Shown piece by piece: positions 28,391 through 36,455 of a stretch of 64,000 bases of DNA (the stretch's first letter is position 1; the number at the start of each line of letters is the position of its first letter). The stretch lies in assembly GCA_014946745.1 (NCBI GenBank), contig JADCRD010000001.1, forward strand, positions 124,001 to 188,000. Direction: 5' to 3'. This DNA is from Lysobacterales bacterium (GTDB taxonomy: Bacteria; Pseudomonadota; Gammaproteobacteria; Xanthomonadales; Xanthomonadaceae). Both the position numbers and the translations under genes were made by a program. The notes under the pieces are model-generated. The model did not search any database. It was not told where the DNA came from and saw only the letters and a list, made by a program, of their open reading frames with translations.

Positions 28391-28521
28391 GCGCGAGCCC
28401 GGGCGGCGGCGTTGCAACAGTCTGCGTAGGCGATCGGGTCAGTAGCGTTGCCGGGGTGTGACGCTTGGGTTGCTTGAGAGTCCCGGAGCGGGGGTGGGAT
28501 TCGGGCAGTGACCTGAAGGCG

Positions 28522-28674
28522 GGGATTCGGGAGTCGGGATTCGTTAGGAGCGGGATCGACAAGGATCTGGCCTGTCGCGCTGCCGCGCTGCTCGCTGGTT
28601 GTCCTTACGTGGCTCGTAGCGCCGACGCGACGCTCGCCGCAGTCCGCTCTTTCGAATCCCGAATCCCCAATCCC
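28522..28674. repeat. Second inverted GGGATTS heptamer pair
   Basis: Heptamers GGGATTC, GGGAGTC, GGGATTC at 28522-28542 face CGAATCC, CGAATCC, CCAATCC at 28653-28673, about 110 bases apart. The layout matches the pair at 3964-4092, but the interior sequences are unrelated by eye. The right arm ends four bases before the next gene's stop codon. Confidence 0.8.
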
Positions 28675-28678
28675 AGCT

Positions 28679-29431
28679 CTAAACCCAGGCCGCAACCATC
28701 ACCCGCTTGCGGTGCACCAGCTGCTCGTAGCCGTTCACAGGCACCGGCAGCACCTCAACGCGCGAGAAGCCGATGCGCTGCAGGATCCACACCAGCGCCT
28801 CGGTGCTGGGCACAAGACAGATGCCGGTGGTGCTGGCCTCGGGGCCGTGGGTCTCTTCGGTCTCGTCGATGATGCCGAAGCTGCCCTTCAGCGGCCGAAC
28901 GAAGCGGTAGCTGCCGTAGTCGACCCAGCCAGTCAATCCGGGCACGACCTGGGTCTCGATCACGCAGACCTTCTTGGTCAGCGCGCGCGCGACACGCAGA
29001 GCGCCGACCGGGTTCTCGAGGTGGTAGATCAGGCCGAAGCAGAGCACCAGGTCGTGCACACCGAGCGCGGCGGTGTCGAGCGCGTGCACGTCGCTCTGGA
29101 TCACGTTGATCTGCGGCAGGCCCAGCGCATCGCGGATCAGGCGCGAGTCGGCGACGTGCTCATCGCGGGCGTCCACGCTCAACACCTTGCCGAAGCCGGC
29201 CTGCGCCAGCTGCACCGAGAACCAGCCCTGGTGGCAAGCAAGATCCACCGAACTCAAGTGCGAGCGGTCGCCAGCGAACTCCCGCGCGATCAGCGCGTCG
29301 AGCATGTGCGAGCGGGTGTGGTGGATCGCATCCAGCACGCCGCCGTCATAGGTCGGCGTCATCGCGCCAGAGGGCAGCTTGAAAGGGTAGAACCAGGTCT
29401 TGGCCAGCGCGCGCGATTCGAGTTCGGACAT
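28679..29431 (-). CDS. Class I SAM-dependent methyltransferase
   Basis: A 250-residue methyltransferase. The SAM-binding core is in VDLACHQGWFSVQLAQAGF (motif I) with VLSVDARDEHVADSRLI as the acidic second strand and HDLVLCFGLIYHLENPVGAL as the post-core motif; the last resembles CmoB/DUF1698-type enzymes that work on modified uridines or lipid-like acceptors. No N-terminal targeting signal is seen, so it should be cytoplasmic. Substrate is not predictable. It is bracketed by heptamer repeats downstream and palindromic repeats upstream. Confidence 0.8.
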   Translation of the reverse strand: MSELESRALAKTWFYPFKLPSGAMTPTYDGGVLDAIHHTRSHMLDALIAREFAGDRSHLSSVDLACHQGWFSVQLAQAGFGKVLSVDARDEHVADSRLIRDALGLPQINVIQSDVHALDTAALGVHDLVLCFGLIYHLENPVGALRVARALTKKVCVIETQVVPGLTGWVDYGSYRFVRPLKGSFGIIDETEETHGPEASTTGICLVPSTEALVWILQRIGFSRVEVLPVPVNGYEQLVHRKRVMVAAWV

Positions 29432-29493
29432 GGAAGGGGAATCCAGAGCAGGGCGCGTAGTTTAGTGGACTGAAGCCAGACGCGAGAGGCGCG

Positions 29494-29640
29494 CATGGGG
29501 TGGGTCTCGACCCACCGGAGCTTGACGCCCGCCCCGGTCACACGCGCTTGGATTGCATAGGGTGGGTCTTGACCCACCGGAGCTTGACGCCCGCCCCGGT
29601 CACACCTGATTGGATCGGATCCGGGGTCCTGACCCAGCGG
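29494..29640. repeat. Tandem 62-bp units carrying GTGGGTC palindromes
   Basis: Three units, two close and one degenerate. Palindromes at 29494-29520 and 29555-29580 and the decayed copy at 29621-29640 are separated by GAGCTTGACGCCCGCCCC-type spacers. The gap 29432-29904 holds only these repeats, the direct repeat at 29716 and no gene. Confidence 0.8.
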
Positions 29641-29715
29641 AACTCACCGCTTGCCCCGCTCACTTCGAAGCGCCTCACCCAGGGAGGCCAAGGCGATGCA
29701 CCGCCGACCGCGGAG

Positions 29716-29773
29716 CCGGTGGGTCAAGACCCACCCTATGGCCGCGTCGTCAGCGGCCCCACCAGGCGCCGGG
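29716..29773. repeat. 58-bp direct repeat, left copy
   Basis: Identical over 58 bases to 30507-30564. It includes a GTGGGTC palindrome (29716-29740) and the last six codons plus stop of the NrtR-like gene that ends at 30541, here as an orphan fragment. Confidence 0.92.
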
Positions 29774-29904
29774 TAAGGCTTCATGGCAGTCCATACGTAA
29801 ACGCCGGTGCATGTGGCTGACGGAAGCTCGCGCTCCGTGAATATGTCGCATGCCGACCTGAGACGCCCTGCGAAGTCAGGGGTGCCCTCATGTTTGGGTT
29901 GGGC

Positions 29905-30288
29905 TCATTCAGGGGTCAGCACCAGATGTGCATCCGAATCCGCCTCTTGCCCACCCGGAACTCCGTCGCGGCCGAGCGAAAACAAAAGGACCGTCGAGGT
30001 GGACTCTTCCACGCGGTAGTAGAAGGGCACCTTCCAAGGGTCTACCAAGTCTCTCTCGCGCGCATACGTGGGCCGGGTTCCATCCGCCAGCAGGTCGTCC
30101 AGCACGGCTGGCCATCGCTGGTGGTCGAGTCGATAACTCTCCAGTTTGCCGCCCACTGCGTGCAGCTGGGCTCTCGTCAGACTGGTGTGGCAAGGGCGAC
30201 AGTACACGGAGCCCCAGACAATCCAGGCTGCCACTCCACACGCGGAGATCGCGATGATCGCGGGCATATGCCACCAGCGGAGACCCAT
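29905..30288 (-). CDS. Pseudopilin GspG-like C-terminal protein
   Basis: A 127-residue protein. An N-terminal hydrophobic helix (MPAIIAISACGVAAWIVWG) would anchor it in the inner membrane. The rest matches the C-terminal part of type II secretion major pseudopilins: a helix LHAVGGKLESYRLDHQRWP, then DPWKVPFYYRVEE and FSLGRDGVPGG with the calcium-loop-like end. The prepilin cleavage motif (G-FTLxE) is absent, so it is not a normal pilin. No gsp genes are nearby. It lies in a segment of lower GC between 58-bp direct repeats, which suggests acquisition or local rearrangement. Confidence 0.7.
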   Translation of the reverse strand: MGLRWWHMPAIIAISACGVAAWIVWGSVYCRPCHTSLTRAQLHAVGGKLESYRLDHQRWPAVLDDLLADGTRPTYARERDLVDPWKVPFYYRVEESTSTVLLFSLGRDGVPGGQEADSDAHLVLTPE

Positions 30289-30506
30289 GGCGGATCCTCA
30301 AGGTTCGAACACGCTGCAACAGAGCAGGCTCAGCAACCAGAGTTCCGGCGGAGGCTATCGGCGCTGTCGGGCCTGTGGCCGATTCGCCTCTGCGTTGGCT
30401 GACTGTGGGCGGGGGCTTCACTTTTCTGCAGCCAAAGGCGGGCCTCGCCTTCGTGCAACCGGTTGGGCGCAATAGAGCCCAGCGAAAACATCGCCAGCGT
30501 TGAGGC

Positions 30507-30564
30507 CCGGTGGGTCAAGACCCACCCTATGGCCGCGTCGTCAGCGGCCCCACCAGGCGCCGGG
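30507..30564. repeat. 58-bp direct repeat, right copy
   Basis: Exact duplicate of 29716-29773. This copy is in its natural setting: it contains the 3' end of the gene at 30541-31482 and the palindrome just beyond its stop. Confidence 0.92.
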
Positions 30565-31482
30565 GAAGTACACGCCGGGTGCCGGGCGCTCGCGGAACAC
30601 CTCGTGGCGGAATCGGAACAGCTCGGCCGGACGGCCGCCGGTGCCGTGATCGAGCCGGCCGGTGCCTTCGACGAGCCCTGCGGCTTCGATCAGCCTCCGG
30701 AAGTTCTGCTTGTGTACGCGCGCGCCCGCCAGGGCCTCGACGACGCGCTGCAGGTGGCCAAGGGTGAACTCTGGCGGCAGCAGCTCGAACACGACAGGGC
30801 GGTACTTCAGCTTGCCGCGCAGGCGACCCAGCGCGGTGGCGAGAATGCGGCGGTGGTCGGCGGCCATGTCGCGGCCGGAGCCCGGTGCGGGCTCGCCTTC
30901 GCCGCGATCGCGCAGCGCTTCGCCCACTGCGCCTGCTTCCCACAGCAGCTCGTAGCGCTCGAGCGTGCGCTCCGGGTCCCAGGGCGCATCGTCAAAGCCG
31001 AACACCAGATCCGCGCGCTCGCGGCGGCGCTTCTCGCGCCCAGCCCATGCATAGAGATGCGGCTTCAGGTCGCGATCGATCAGCGCCGGGCGGCCATCGC
31101 GCCAGTCTTCCCAGGGCAGATAGGCGTACCAGTTCGACCACTGTGCGGTGAGTTCACGCGGCAGCGGCTGCTCGCGCACAAGGGCCAGATAGGCGGTTGA
31201 AACGACGCGCGCGCCAAGCTCGCGTTCGCGCGGATCACGCTCGCGGTCGCCGTAGGTGTAGAGCTGCTCGACATAGCCCAGCGGAAAGCCGGTCTGCTGT
31301 TCGACCCAGTCGCGCAGGCCGCGCTCGATCGTCAGGTGCCTGGCCACATCAAGCGGACCGGAGGGCAGGGCCTCCTCGCCACCGGCCTCGCGCACGGTCA
31401 GCACGCGCGGCGTCTCGTCGGTGACCGCGATGATCACGGCCTCCAGGCTGAGCAGCAGCAGGGTCGGGGCAGAGGCCGGCAT
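30541..31482 (-). CDS. NrtR-like protein: Nudix domain plus winged helix
   Basis: A 313-residue protein with a Nudix-type N-terminal two thirds (LLLLSLEAVIIAVTDETPRVL start, ARHLTIERGLRDWVEQQTGFPLGY in place of a standard Nudix box) and a C-terminal winged-helix segment (FTLGHLQRVVEALAGARVHKQNFRRLIE...GLVEGTG). This plan is that of NrtR, a repressor of NAD cofactor genes whose Nudix domain senses an ADP-ribose compound. The catalytic Nudix residues are not all visible, which fits a sensor rather than a hydrolase. No NAD gene is next to it, so the regulon is unknown. Its last codons are duplicated at 29751-29773. Confidence 0.8.
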   Translation of the reverse strand: MPASAPTLLLLSLEAVIIAVTDETPRVLTVREAGGEEALPSGPLDVARHLTIERGLRDWVEQQTGFPLGYVEQLYTYGDRERDPRERELGARVVSTAYLALVREQPLPRELTAQWSNWYAYLPWEDWRDGRPALIDRDLKPHLYAWAGREKRRRERADLVFGFDDAPWDPERTLERYELLWEAGAVGEALRDRGEGEPAPGSGRDMAADHRRILATALGRLRGKLKYRPVVFELLPPEFTLGHLQRVVEALAGARVHKQNFRRLIEAAGLVEGTGRLDHGTGGRPAELFRFRHEVFRERPAPGVYFPGAWWGR

Positions 31483-31673
31483 GGGCGCGGAGTATAGCGG
31501 CGGGCCGCCTGCGTCCAGCGCGAGCCCGTCGATGGGGGTGCTGCGCCGGCCGCGCCCGGGCGCTTGCCCGCGGGCGGTGTCGACGCGGCACCCCGTCGCG
31601 AGGTCCGCCCGCGCGGCGAAGCCTTCAGCACCATCGCGTTACCCTATGCGCCCGTCCTTCGAGCGCTGCCCGC

Positions 31674-32672
31674 GTGCCCGCCGATTTCGCCGCCAGCTTC
31701 CGCCTGTCCGTCGCCCCGATGATGGACTGGACCGATCGTCACTGCCGCGTGTTTCACCGCGCGCTGGCCCCGCATGCGCGGCTGTACACCGAGATGGTGC
31801 ACGCGCAGGCGGTGTTGCACGGCGATCGCGAGCGGCTGCTGGGCTTCGATGCGGTCGAGCATCCGCTGGCCCTGCAGCTGGGCGGCAGCGAGCCCGAACT
31901 GCTGGCGCAGGCCGCGCGTATTGGCGCCGACTGGGGCTATGCCGAGATCAACCTCAACGTCGGCTGCCCCTCGGATCGCGTGCAGGCTGGACGCTTCGGC
32001 GCCTGCCTGATGCTGGAGCCGCAGCGCGTGGCCGAGTGCTTCGCCGCCATGCAGGCAGCGGTGACCGTGCCGGTCACGATCAAGTGCCGCCTCGGGGTCG
32101 ACGACCAGGACGAGACCGAGAGCCTGTTCGGCTTTGTCGACTCACTCGCCGCCGCCGGCTGCCGGACCTTCATCGTGCATGCCCGCAAAGCCTGGCTGCA
32201 GGGGCTCTCGCCGAAAGAGAATCGCGAGGTGCCGCCGTTGATCTACCCGCTGGTGCATCGGTTGAAGCGCGAGCGACCGGCCCTGCAGATCGCGATCAAC
32301 GGCGGCATCGCCAGCGAGGCCGCGGTGCAGGAACAGCTCGCCGAAGTCGATGGCGTGATGATCGGCCGCGCGGCCTACCACGACCCCTACCTGCTGCATC
32401 GCTTGGATCGCGCGCTGTTCGCGCCCGAGGCGCCGCTGCACACGCGCGAGGATCTGCTGCGCTCACTGCAGCCGCACGTGCGCGAGCTGCAGTCGCGTGG
32501 AGTGATGCTCAAGCATTTCAGCCGGCACATCCTTGGCCTGTTCGCCGGCCAGCCCGGAGGTCGTCAGTTCAGGCAGATCCTCAGCACCGAGGCGCATCGG
32601 CCCGAGGCGGGTTGGGAACTGATCGAGCGTGCGCTGGCTGCCGTCGAACAGCAGAAGGCGCGCGCGGCGTGA
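31674..32672 (+). CDS. dusA: tRNA-dihydrouridine synthase A
   Basis: A 332-residue flavoenzyme that reduces uridines 20 and 20a in the tRNA D-loop. Signatures are LSVAPMMDWTDRHCR at the start, LQLGGSEPELLAQAA, the catalytic cysteine in EINLNVGCPSDRVQ, CRLGVDDQD, FIVHARKAWLQGLSPKENR and the FMN phosphate loop INGGIAS with GVMIGRAAY. GTG at 31674 gives the normal distance to the first beta strand. Its stop overlaps the GTG of the following gene. Confidence 0.96.
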   Translation: MPADFAASFRLSVAPMMDWTDRHCRVFHRALAPHARLYTEMVHAQAVLHGDRERLLGFDAVEHPLALQLGGSEPELLAQAARIGADWGYAEINLNVGCPSDRVQAGRFGACLMLEPQRVAECFAAMQAAVTVPVTIKCRLGVDDQDETESLFGFVDSLAAAGCRTFIVHARKAWLQGLSPKENREVPPLIYPLVHRLKRERPALQIAINGGIASEAAVQEQLAEVDGVMIGRAAYHDPYLLHRLDRALFAPEAPLHTREDLLRSLQPHVRELQSRGVMLKHFSRHILGLFAGQPGGRQFRQILSTEAHRPEAGWELIERALAAVEQQKARAA

Positions 32673-33571
32673 GCACCTGGGCTGGTTTCGATCCACTCGC
32701 TGCGCGCGTGCTTCCTGCGGATCGCCCGGCGATCGCGCGCGCAGCATTTCTGGTGTCTCCCGCGGGCGCCGGATTGGCCGTGCAGTCGGCCAGCGACAAC
32801 GCCTACATGGATCTGCGGCTGGCCTTCAGCAGCGACCGCGCGCGTGCCCAGCACCAGGCCCTGCAGCGCGCGCTGTCGAGCGAGCTGCCGGTGATCTGCT
32901 TCGCCGGCGATCCCGAAGCGCCCGACGGCATGTTTCCGAACAACGTGTTCGCCACCGCGCCGGGGCGCTTGATCGTGGGTCGCATGCGTCACCCCGTGCG
33001 CCAGCGCGAAGCCGAGCGGCGGGACATCCGCGGCTTCTTCACTGACGTGCTGGGGTATGCCGAGCTGGATCTGCGCGAGGGCGAGGTCGGCGAGCTGACC
33101 GGCTCGCTGGTGATCGATCGGGCTCGCGGCGTTGGTTATGCAGGCCTCGGCGAGCGCTGCTCGCGTGCGGCTGCGCAGTCGATGGTGCAGGCCTTCGGGC
33201 TGCGCGCTCTGCTGTGCGCGGAGCTGGCTGCGGGCGAGTACCACACCAATGTGGTGGCCTCGGTACTCGCTGGACGCATGGCGGTGGTCTGCGCCGAGGG
33301 CTTCGCCGACCCGGCCGCGGCCGAAGCGATTGCCGCGGTCTACGCGCCGCAGGTGCTGTGGTTGGAACCCGCGCAGAAGAACGCGTTCGCGGCGAACTGC
33401 ATCAGCCTCGCCACCGACTCGGTGTGGATGAGTACGCGCGCCGCCGACAGCCTGCGGCCGGACCAGCGCCTGCAGCTGGAGCGCGCCGGCTTCGCCCTGC
33501 GCTGCGTTGATCTCGACGAGATCGAGAAGGCCGGGGGCAGCTTGCGCTGCTGCGTGGCCGAGATTTTCTGA
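32669..33571 (+). CDS. Amidinotransferase/arginine-deiminase-fold enzyme
   Basis: A 300-residue member of the guanidine-modifying superfamily (DDAH, arginine deiminase, CtlX-like). The fold's landmarks are present: SASDNAYMDLRLAF, DGMFPNNVFATAPGR, ELTGSLVIDR, the active-site histidine in AGEYHTNVVAS, and a C-terminal GGSLRCCVAEIF in which one of the two cysteines should be the nucleophile. The substrate, probably arginine, a methylarginine or citrulline, is not clear. GTG at 32669 overlaps the dusA stop (GTGA), so the two are translationally coupled, though no functional link is known. Confidence 0.83.
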   Translation: MSTWAGFDPLAARVLPADRPAIARAAFLVSPAGAGLAVQSASDNAYMDLRLAFSSDRARAQHQALQRALSSELPVICFAGDPEAPDGMFPNNVFATAPGRLIVGRMRHPVRQREAERRDIRGFFTDVLGYAELDLREGEVGELTGSLVIDRARGVGYAGLGERCSRAAAQSMVQAFGLRALLCAELAAGEYHTNVVASVLAGRMAVVCAEGFADPAAAEAIAAVYAPQVLWLEPAQKNAFAANCISLATDSVWMSTRAADSLRPDQRLQLERAGFALRCVDLDEIEKAGGSLRCCVAEIF

Positions 33572-33836
33572 GGGCTTGGGGAGCGATCCGGTCGCCGCAG
33601 CTCAATGCGCGTGCTTGCGCAGGCGGCGTCTGGTGCCCGCGTCGCGCGGATGCCCGCGGCCTGGGGTTGGAGGCACCGTGGGCGGCCCCTCCGGGCAGTG
33701 CAGGGCGCCCAGGGCGCGTGCCGCAAGCGTGCGGCCGCGGAAGAAGGGAAGCCCAGTGCAGCGGTTGACTTCAGTACGGATTCACCCCCCGCTGGTGAGA
33801 CTGCCGCCCACGCTCCCGCCCACGGCCTCACTGGTC

Positions 33837-33842
33837 TAAGAT
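33837..33842 (+). promoter_or_regulatory. Candidate -10 box before the PepSY gene
   Basis: TAAGAT sits 9 bases before the ATGATG start, placing the transcript start almost at the start codon, as for queF. No -35 match is evident. Confidence 0.3.
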
Positions 33843-33851
33843 CGCGCCTCC

Positions 33852-34166
33852 ATGATGGTCGTCCGCCTTCCCCTGCTGCTGATCGCTGTGCTGCTGCCCT
33901 GCGGCAGCCTGCCTGCGTCGGCAGATGATGGTGAAGTCAGGCGTGAGCTGCCCTCGGCGGAGCTCCGTGAATCCGTGCGGCGCGTCGAGCAGGAGACCGG
34001 GGGACGCGTGCTGCGCGTCGAGCCCGTGCGTCGCGCCGGTCGCGACACCTACCGTATGAAGGTGCTGACGCCTGAAGGGCGCGTGCGCGTCATGCAGGAC
34101 AATCGTCGTGACGACCGTCGAGGCGGCGGTCGAGTCGAACTGCCCAGGGCGTACCGCGACGAGTGA
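33852..34166 (+). CDS. Small exported PepSY-like protein
   Basis: A 104-residue protein with a signal peptide (VVRLPLLLIAVLLPCGSLPASA) and a short PepSY-type domain (ELRESVRRVEQETGGRVLRVEPV, DTYRMKVLTPEGRVRV). PepSY domains act as small periplasmic modules, often beside sensor kinases. The arginine-rich tail RRDDRRGGGR is unusual. It stands 89 bases ahead of phoP on the same strand, an order seen in relatives, and may modulate the kinase. It uses the first of two adjacent ATGs here; the second would remove one residue. Confidence 0.8.
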   Translation: MMVVRLPLLLIAVLLPCGSLPASADDGEVRRELPSAELRESVRRVEQETGGRVLRVEPVRRAGRDTYRMKVLTPEGRVRVMQDNRRDDRRGGGRVELPRAYRDE

Positions 34167-34255
34167 CTACCCCGACCGTCCCGCGGTGCATCGCCGGTGG
34201 CGCTTGCGGCGTCCGCCTTCCGACATTCCAGATCCCTGCATGAGGAGCCGATCCG

Positions 34256-34936
34256 ATGCGCATCCTGCTGGTTGAAGATGAAGCCCCGCTGCGCGAAACC
34301 CTGGGCGCTCGCCTGAAGCGCGAGGGCTACGCGGTGGACCTCGCCCAGGATGGCGAGGAAGGCCTTTACCTGGGCCGCGAAGTGCCGTTCGATGTGGCCG
34401 TCATCGATCTCGGGCTGCCCAAGATGTCGGGCATGGACCTGGTCCGCGCGCTGCGCACCGAGGGCAAGAAGTTTCCGATTCTGATCCTGACCGCGCGTTC
34501 GTCCTGGCAGGACAAGGTCGAGGGCCTGAAATCCGGCGCGGACGACTACCTGGTCAAACCCTTCCACGTCGAGGAGCTGCTGGCCCGCCTGAATGCCCTG
34601 CTGCGCCGCGCTGCCGGCTGGAGCAAACCCTCGCTCGACTGCGGACCGATCAAGCTCGATCTCGCAGCACAGACCGTCAGCGTCAACGGCCAGGGCGTCG
34701 ACCTCACCAGCTACGAGTACAAGGTGCTCGAGTACCTGATGCTGCATGCGGGTGAACTGGTGTCAAAGGCCGATCTGACCGAGCACATCTACCAGCAGGA
34801 TTTTGACCGCGATTCCAACGTGCTCGAGGTCTTTATCGGCCGCTTGCGCAAGAAGCTCGATCCTGACGGCGAGCTGAAGCCGATCGAGACCGTCCGCGGG
34901 CGCGGTTACCGTTTCGCAATCGCGCGCGACGAGTAA
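34256..34936 (+). CDS. phoP: PhoP-like response regulator (OmpR family)
   Basis: A 226-residue two-domain regulator. The receiver has LLVEDEAPLRETL, phosphorylation site D51 in VAVIDLGLPKMSGMDLV, LTARSSWQDKVEGL and the invariant lysine in DDYLVKPFHVEELLARL. The OmpR winged helix follows, with LTSYEYKVLEYLMLHAGELVSK split by its recognition region NVLEVFIGRLRKKL and GRGYRF. The sequence and kinase neighbour fit PhoP, which controls magnesium and cationic-peptide responses in gammaproteobacteria. The kinase gene follows after 87 bases with a hairpin between. Confidence 0.92.
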   Translation: MRILLVEDEAPLRETLGARLKREGYAVDLAQDGEEGLYLGREVPFDVAVIDLGLPKMSGMDLVRALRTEGKKFPILILTARSSWQDKVEGLKSGADDYLVKPFHVEELLARLNALLRRAAGWSKPSLDCGPIKLDLAAQTVSVNGQGVDLTSYEYKVLEYLMLHAGELVSKADLTEHIYQQDFDRDSNVLEVFIGRLRKKLDPDGELKPIETVRGRGYRFAIARDE

Positions 34937-34960
34937 GCCGATGCGTGTGGATCCCTGCAA

Positions 34961-34982
34961 AGCCCGGCGCCCAGCGCCGGGT
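34961..34982 (+). terminator. Hairpin between phoP and phoQ
   Basis: CCCGGCGC and GCGCCGGG form an 8-bp stem with a 3-base loop, flanked by AAAG and TTTC. The short T run makes it a weak terminator or attenuator that could lower kinase expression relative to the regulator. Confidence 0.5.
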
Positions 34983-35023
34983 TTCGCATTTGCAGCCTCG
35001 GGTGTGTGCGGCAGGTCGCAGGC

Positions 35024-36406
35024 ATGAGCGCGCGTCGCATGCTGTCCCTGCAGGGGCGTCAGCTGCTCGCAGCAGCCCTGGGGCTGGTGGCTTTTCTGAG
35101 CCTCACTGGCTTCGCGCTCGATCGCGCCTTTACCGAGGCCGCAGTCTCCAACCTGCGCGAGCGCCTTCAGACCTATGCGCATGCCTATCTCGCCGGGGCG
35201 GATCTCGCCCGCGGCGGCGAGCTGATCATTCCCGAAGTGCCGCCCGAGCCGCGCTTCCTTACTGGCGGCTCTGGCCTCTACGCCGCGGTGCGCTCGGACA
35301 GCTTCAGCTGGGAGTCGCCTTCGATGGTGTCGCGCAGCGTGCCCACGGCGATGGAGCTGGCAATGGGCGAAGTGCGATTCGAGGGGCCGCTCGACAGCGA
35401 CGAAGGGCCGGTCTATCGGCTTGGCCTGGGCGTGGCCTGGACCAGCGAGGCCGATGAGGATGTCGACTTCTCGATCGTCATCGTCGAGACCGCAGAGGCC
35501 GTCGACGCCCAAGTCGCGGTGTTTCGCCGCACTCTCTGGGCCTATCTGGGCGCCGCCGCCGGCCTTCTGCTGGCGGTGCAGATTCTGATTTCGCGCTGGA
35601 GCCTGCAGCCGCTGCGCGCGGTCGTGGGTGAACTGGCGGAAGTCGAGCGCGGCGAAGTCGAACGCCTGCGCGGCGGCTATCCGCGCGAGCTGGCGCTGCT
35701 GACCAACAACATCAACGAGCTGATCGACAGCGAGCGCGAGCACCTGATGCGCTATCGCAACACGCTCGGCGATCTTGCGCACAGCCTGAAGACGCCGTTG
35801 GCGGTGTTGCGCACGCGCATTGAGGACGGGCGCGACGACGAAATCGAGGGCTTGCGAGCCGATGTGCGCGAGCAGGTGGCGCGCATGGATGGCATCGTGG
35901 CCTACCAGCTCGCGCGGGCGGCGACCACCGGCCATCAGGTCTTCGCCGCACCCATCGCCATCGAGCCCCAGGTCGAGTCGCTGGTGCAGAGTCTGGAAAA
36001 GGTCTATGCCCGCAAGAACGTGCTCTGCGAGTTCGATCTGGACCCCACGGCGCGCTTCTATGGCGAACTGGGCGACCTGCTGGAGCTGCTCGGCAATCTG
36101 CTGGAGAACGCCTTCAAGTGGGCCAACCACCGCGTGCTTCTGACCACGCAGACCCTGACCGTGGCGCCGCAGCGTCGCGCGGGGCTGCTGATCTCGGTCG
36201 AGGACGACGGCCCGGGCATTCCGCCCGACAAGGTTGAACTGCTGCTGCAGCGCGGCGTGCGCGGCGACGAGCGCGTGCAGGGCCATGGCATCGGCCTCTC
36301 GATCGTGCAGGACATCGTGCGCGCTTACCGAGGCGAGCTTTCGGTGGAGCGCTCCGAAGAGCTGGGCGGCGCACGCTTCGTGCTGCGCTTCTCGCCAGCG
36401 GGCTGA
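35024..36406 (+). CDS. phoQ: PhoQ-like sensor histidine kinase
   Basis: A 460-residue membrane kinase. A first transmembrane helix (LLAAALGLVAFLSLTGFAL, about 14-32) and a second (LGAAAGLLLAVQILI, about 176-190) bracket a periplasmic sensor of about 140 residues. A HAMP-like linker leads to the H-box GDLAHSLKTPLAVLRTRIED, then N-box LLGNLLENAFKWANH, and G boxes DDGPGIPPD and GHGIGLSIVQDIV. The HSLKTPL form and fold of the sensor fit PhoQ. The sensor contains acidic stretches (DSDEGPVYRLG, EADEDVDFS) of the sort that bind divalent cations. ATG at 35024 was preferred over an in-frame GTG 18 bases upstream. Confidence 0.9.
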   Translation: MSARRMLSLQGRQLLAAALGLVAFLSLTGFALDRAFTEAAVSNLRERLQTYAHAYLAGADLARGGELIIPEVPPEPRFLTGGSGLYAAVRSDSFSWESPSMVSRSVPTAMELAMGEVRFEGPLDSDEGPVYRLGLGVAWTSEADEDVDFSIVIVETAEAVDAQVAVFRRTLWAYLGAAAGLLLAVQILISRWSLQPLRAVVGELAEVERGEVERLRGGYPRELALLTNNINELIDSEREHLMRYRNTLGDLAHSLKTPLAVLRTRIEDGRDDEIEGLRADVREQVARMDGIVAYQLARAATTGHQVFAAPIAIEPQVESLVQSLEKVYARKNVLCEFDLDPTARFYGELGDLLELLGNLLENAFKWANHRVLLTTQTLTVAPQRRAGLLISVEDDGPGIPPDKVELLLQRGVRGDERVQGHGIGLSIVQDIVRAYRGELSVERSEELGGARFVLRFSPAG

Positions 36407-36412
36407 GCGGGT

Positions 36413-36432
36413 GAGCTCGCTGCAGAGCGAGC
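36413..36432. terminator. Hairpin between convergent phoQ and mtfA
   Basis: AGCTCGCT / AGCGAGCT, an 8-bp perfect stem with a GCAG loop, in the 49 bases between two convergent stops. No T tract. Confidence 0.5.
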
Positions 36433-36455
36433 TTGCGGGATGCACGCCCGCCCGA

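Noticed and set aside
29494-29640. CRISPR array at the 62-bp units
   Set aside because: Only three units, with repeated rather than unique spacers; it fits a tandem repeat of palindromes.
31421-32668. Long plus-strand frame joined to the amidinotransferase gene
   Set aside because: It reads through dusA in another frame; similarity begins only at the GTG at 32669.
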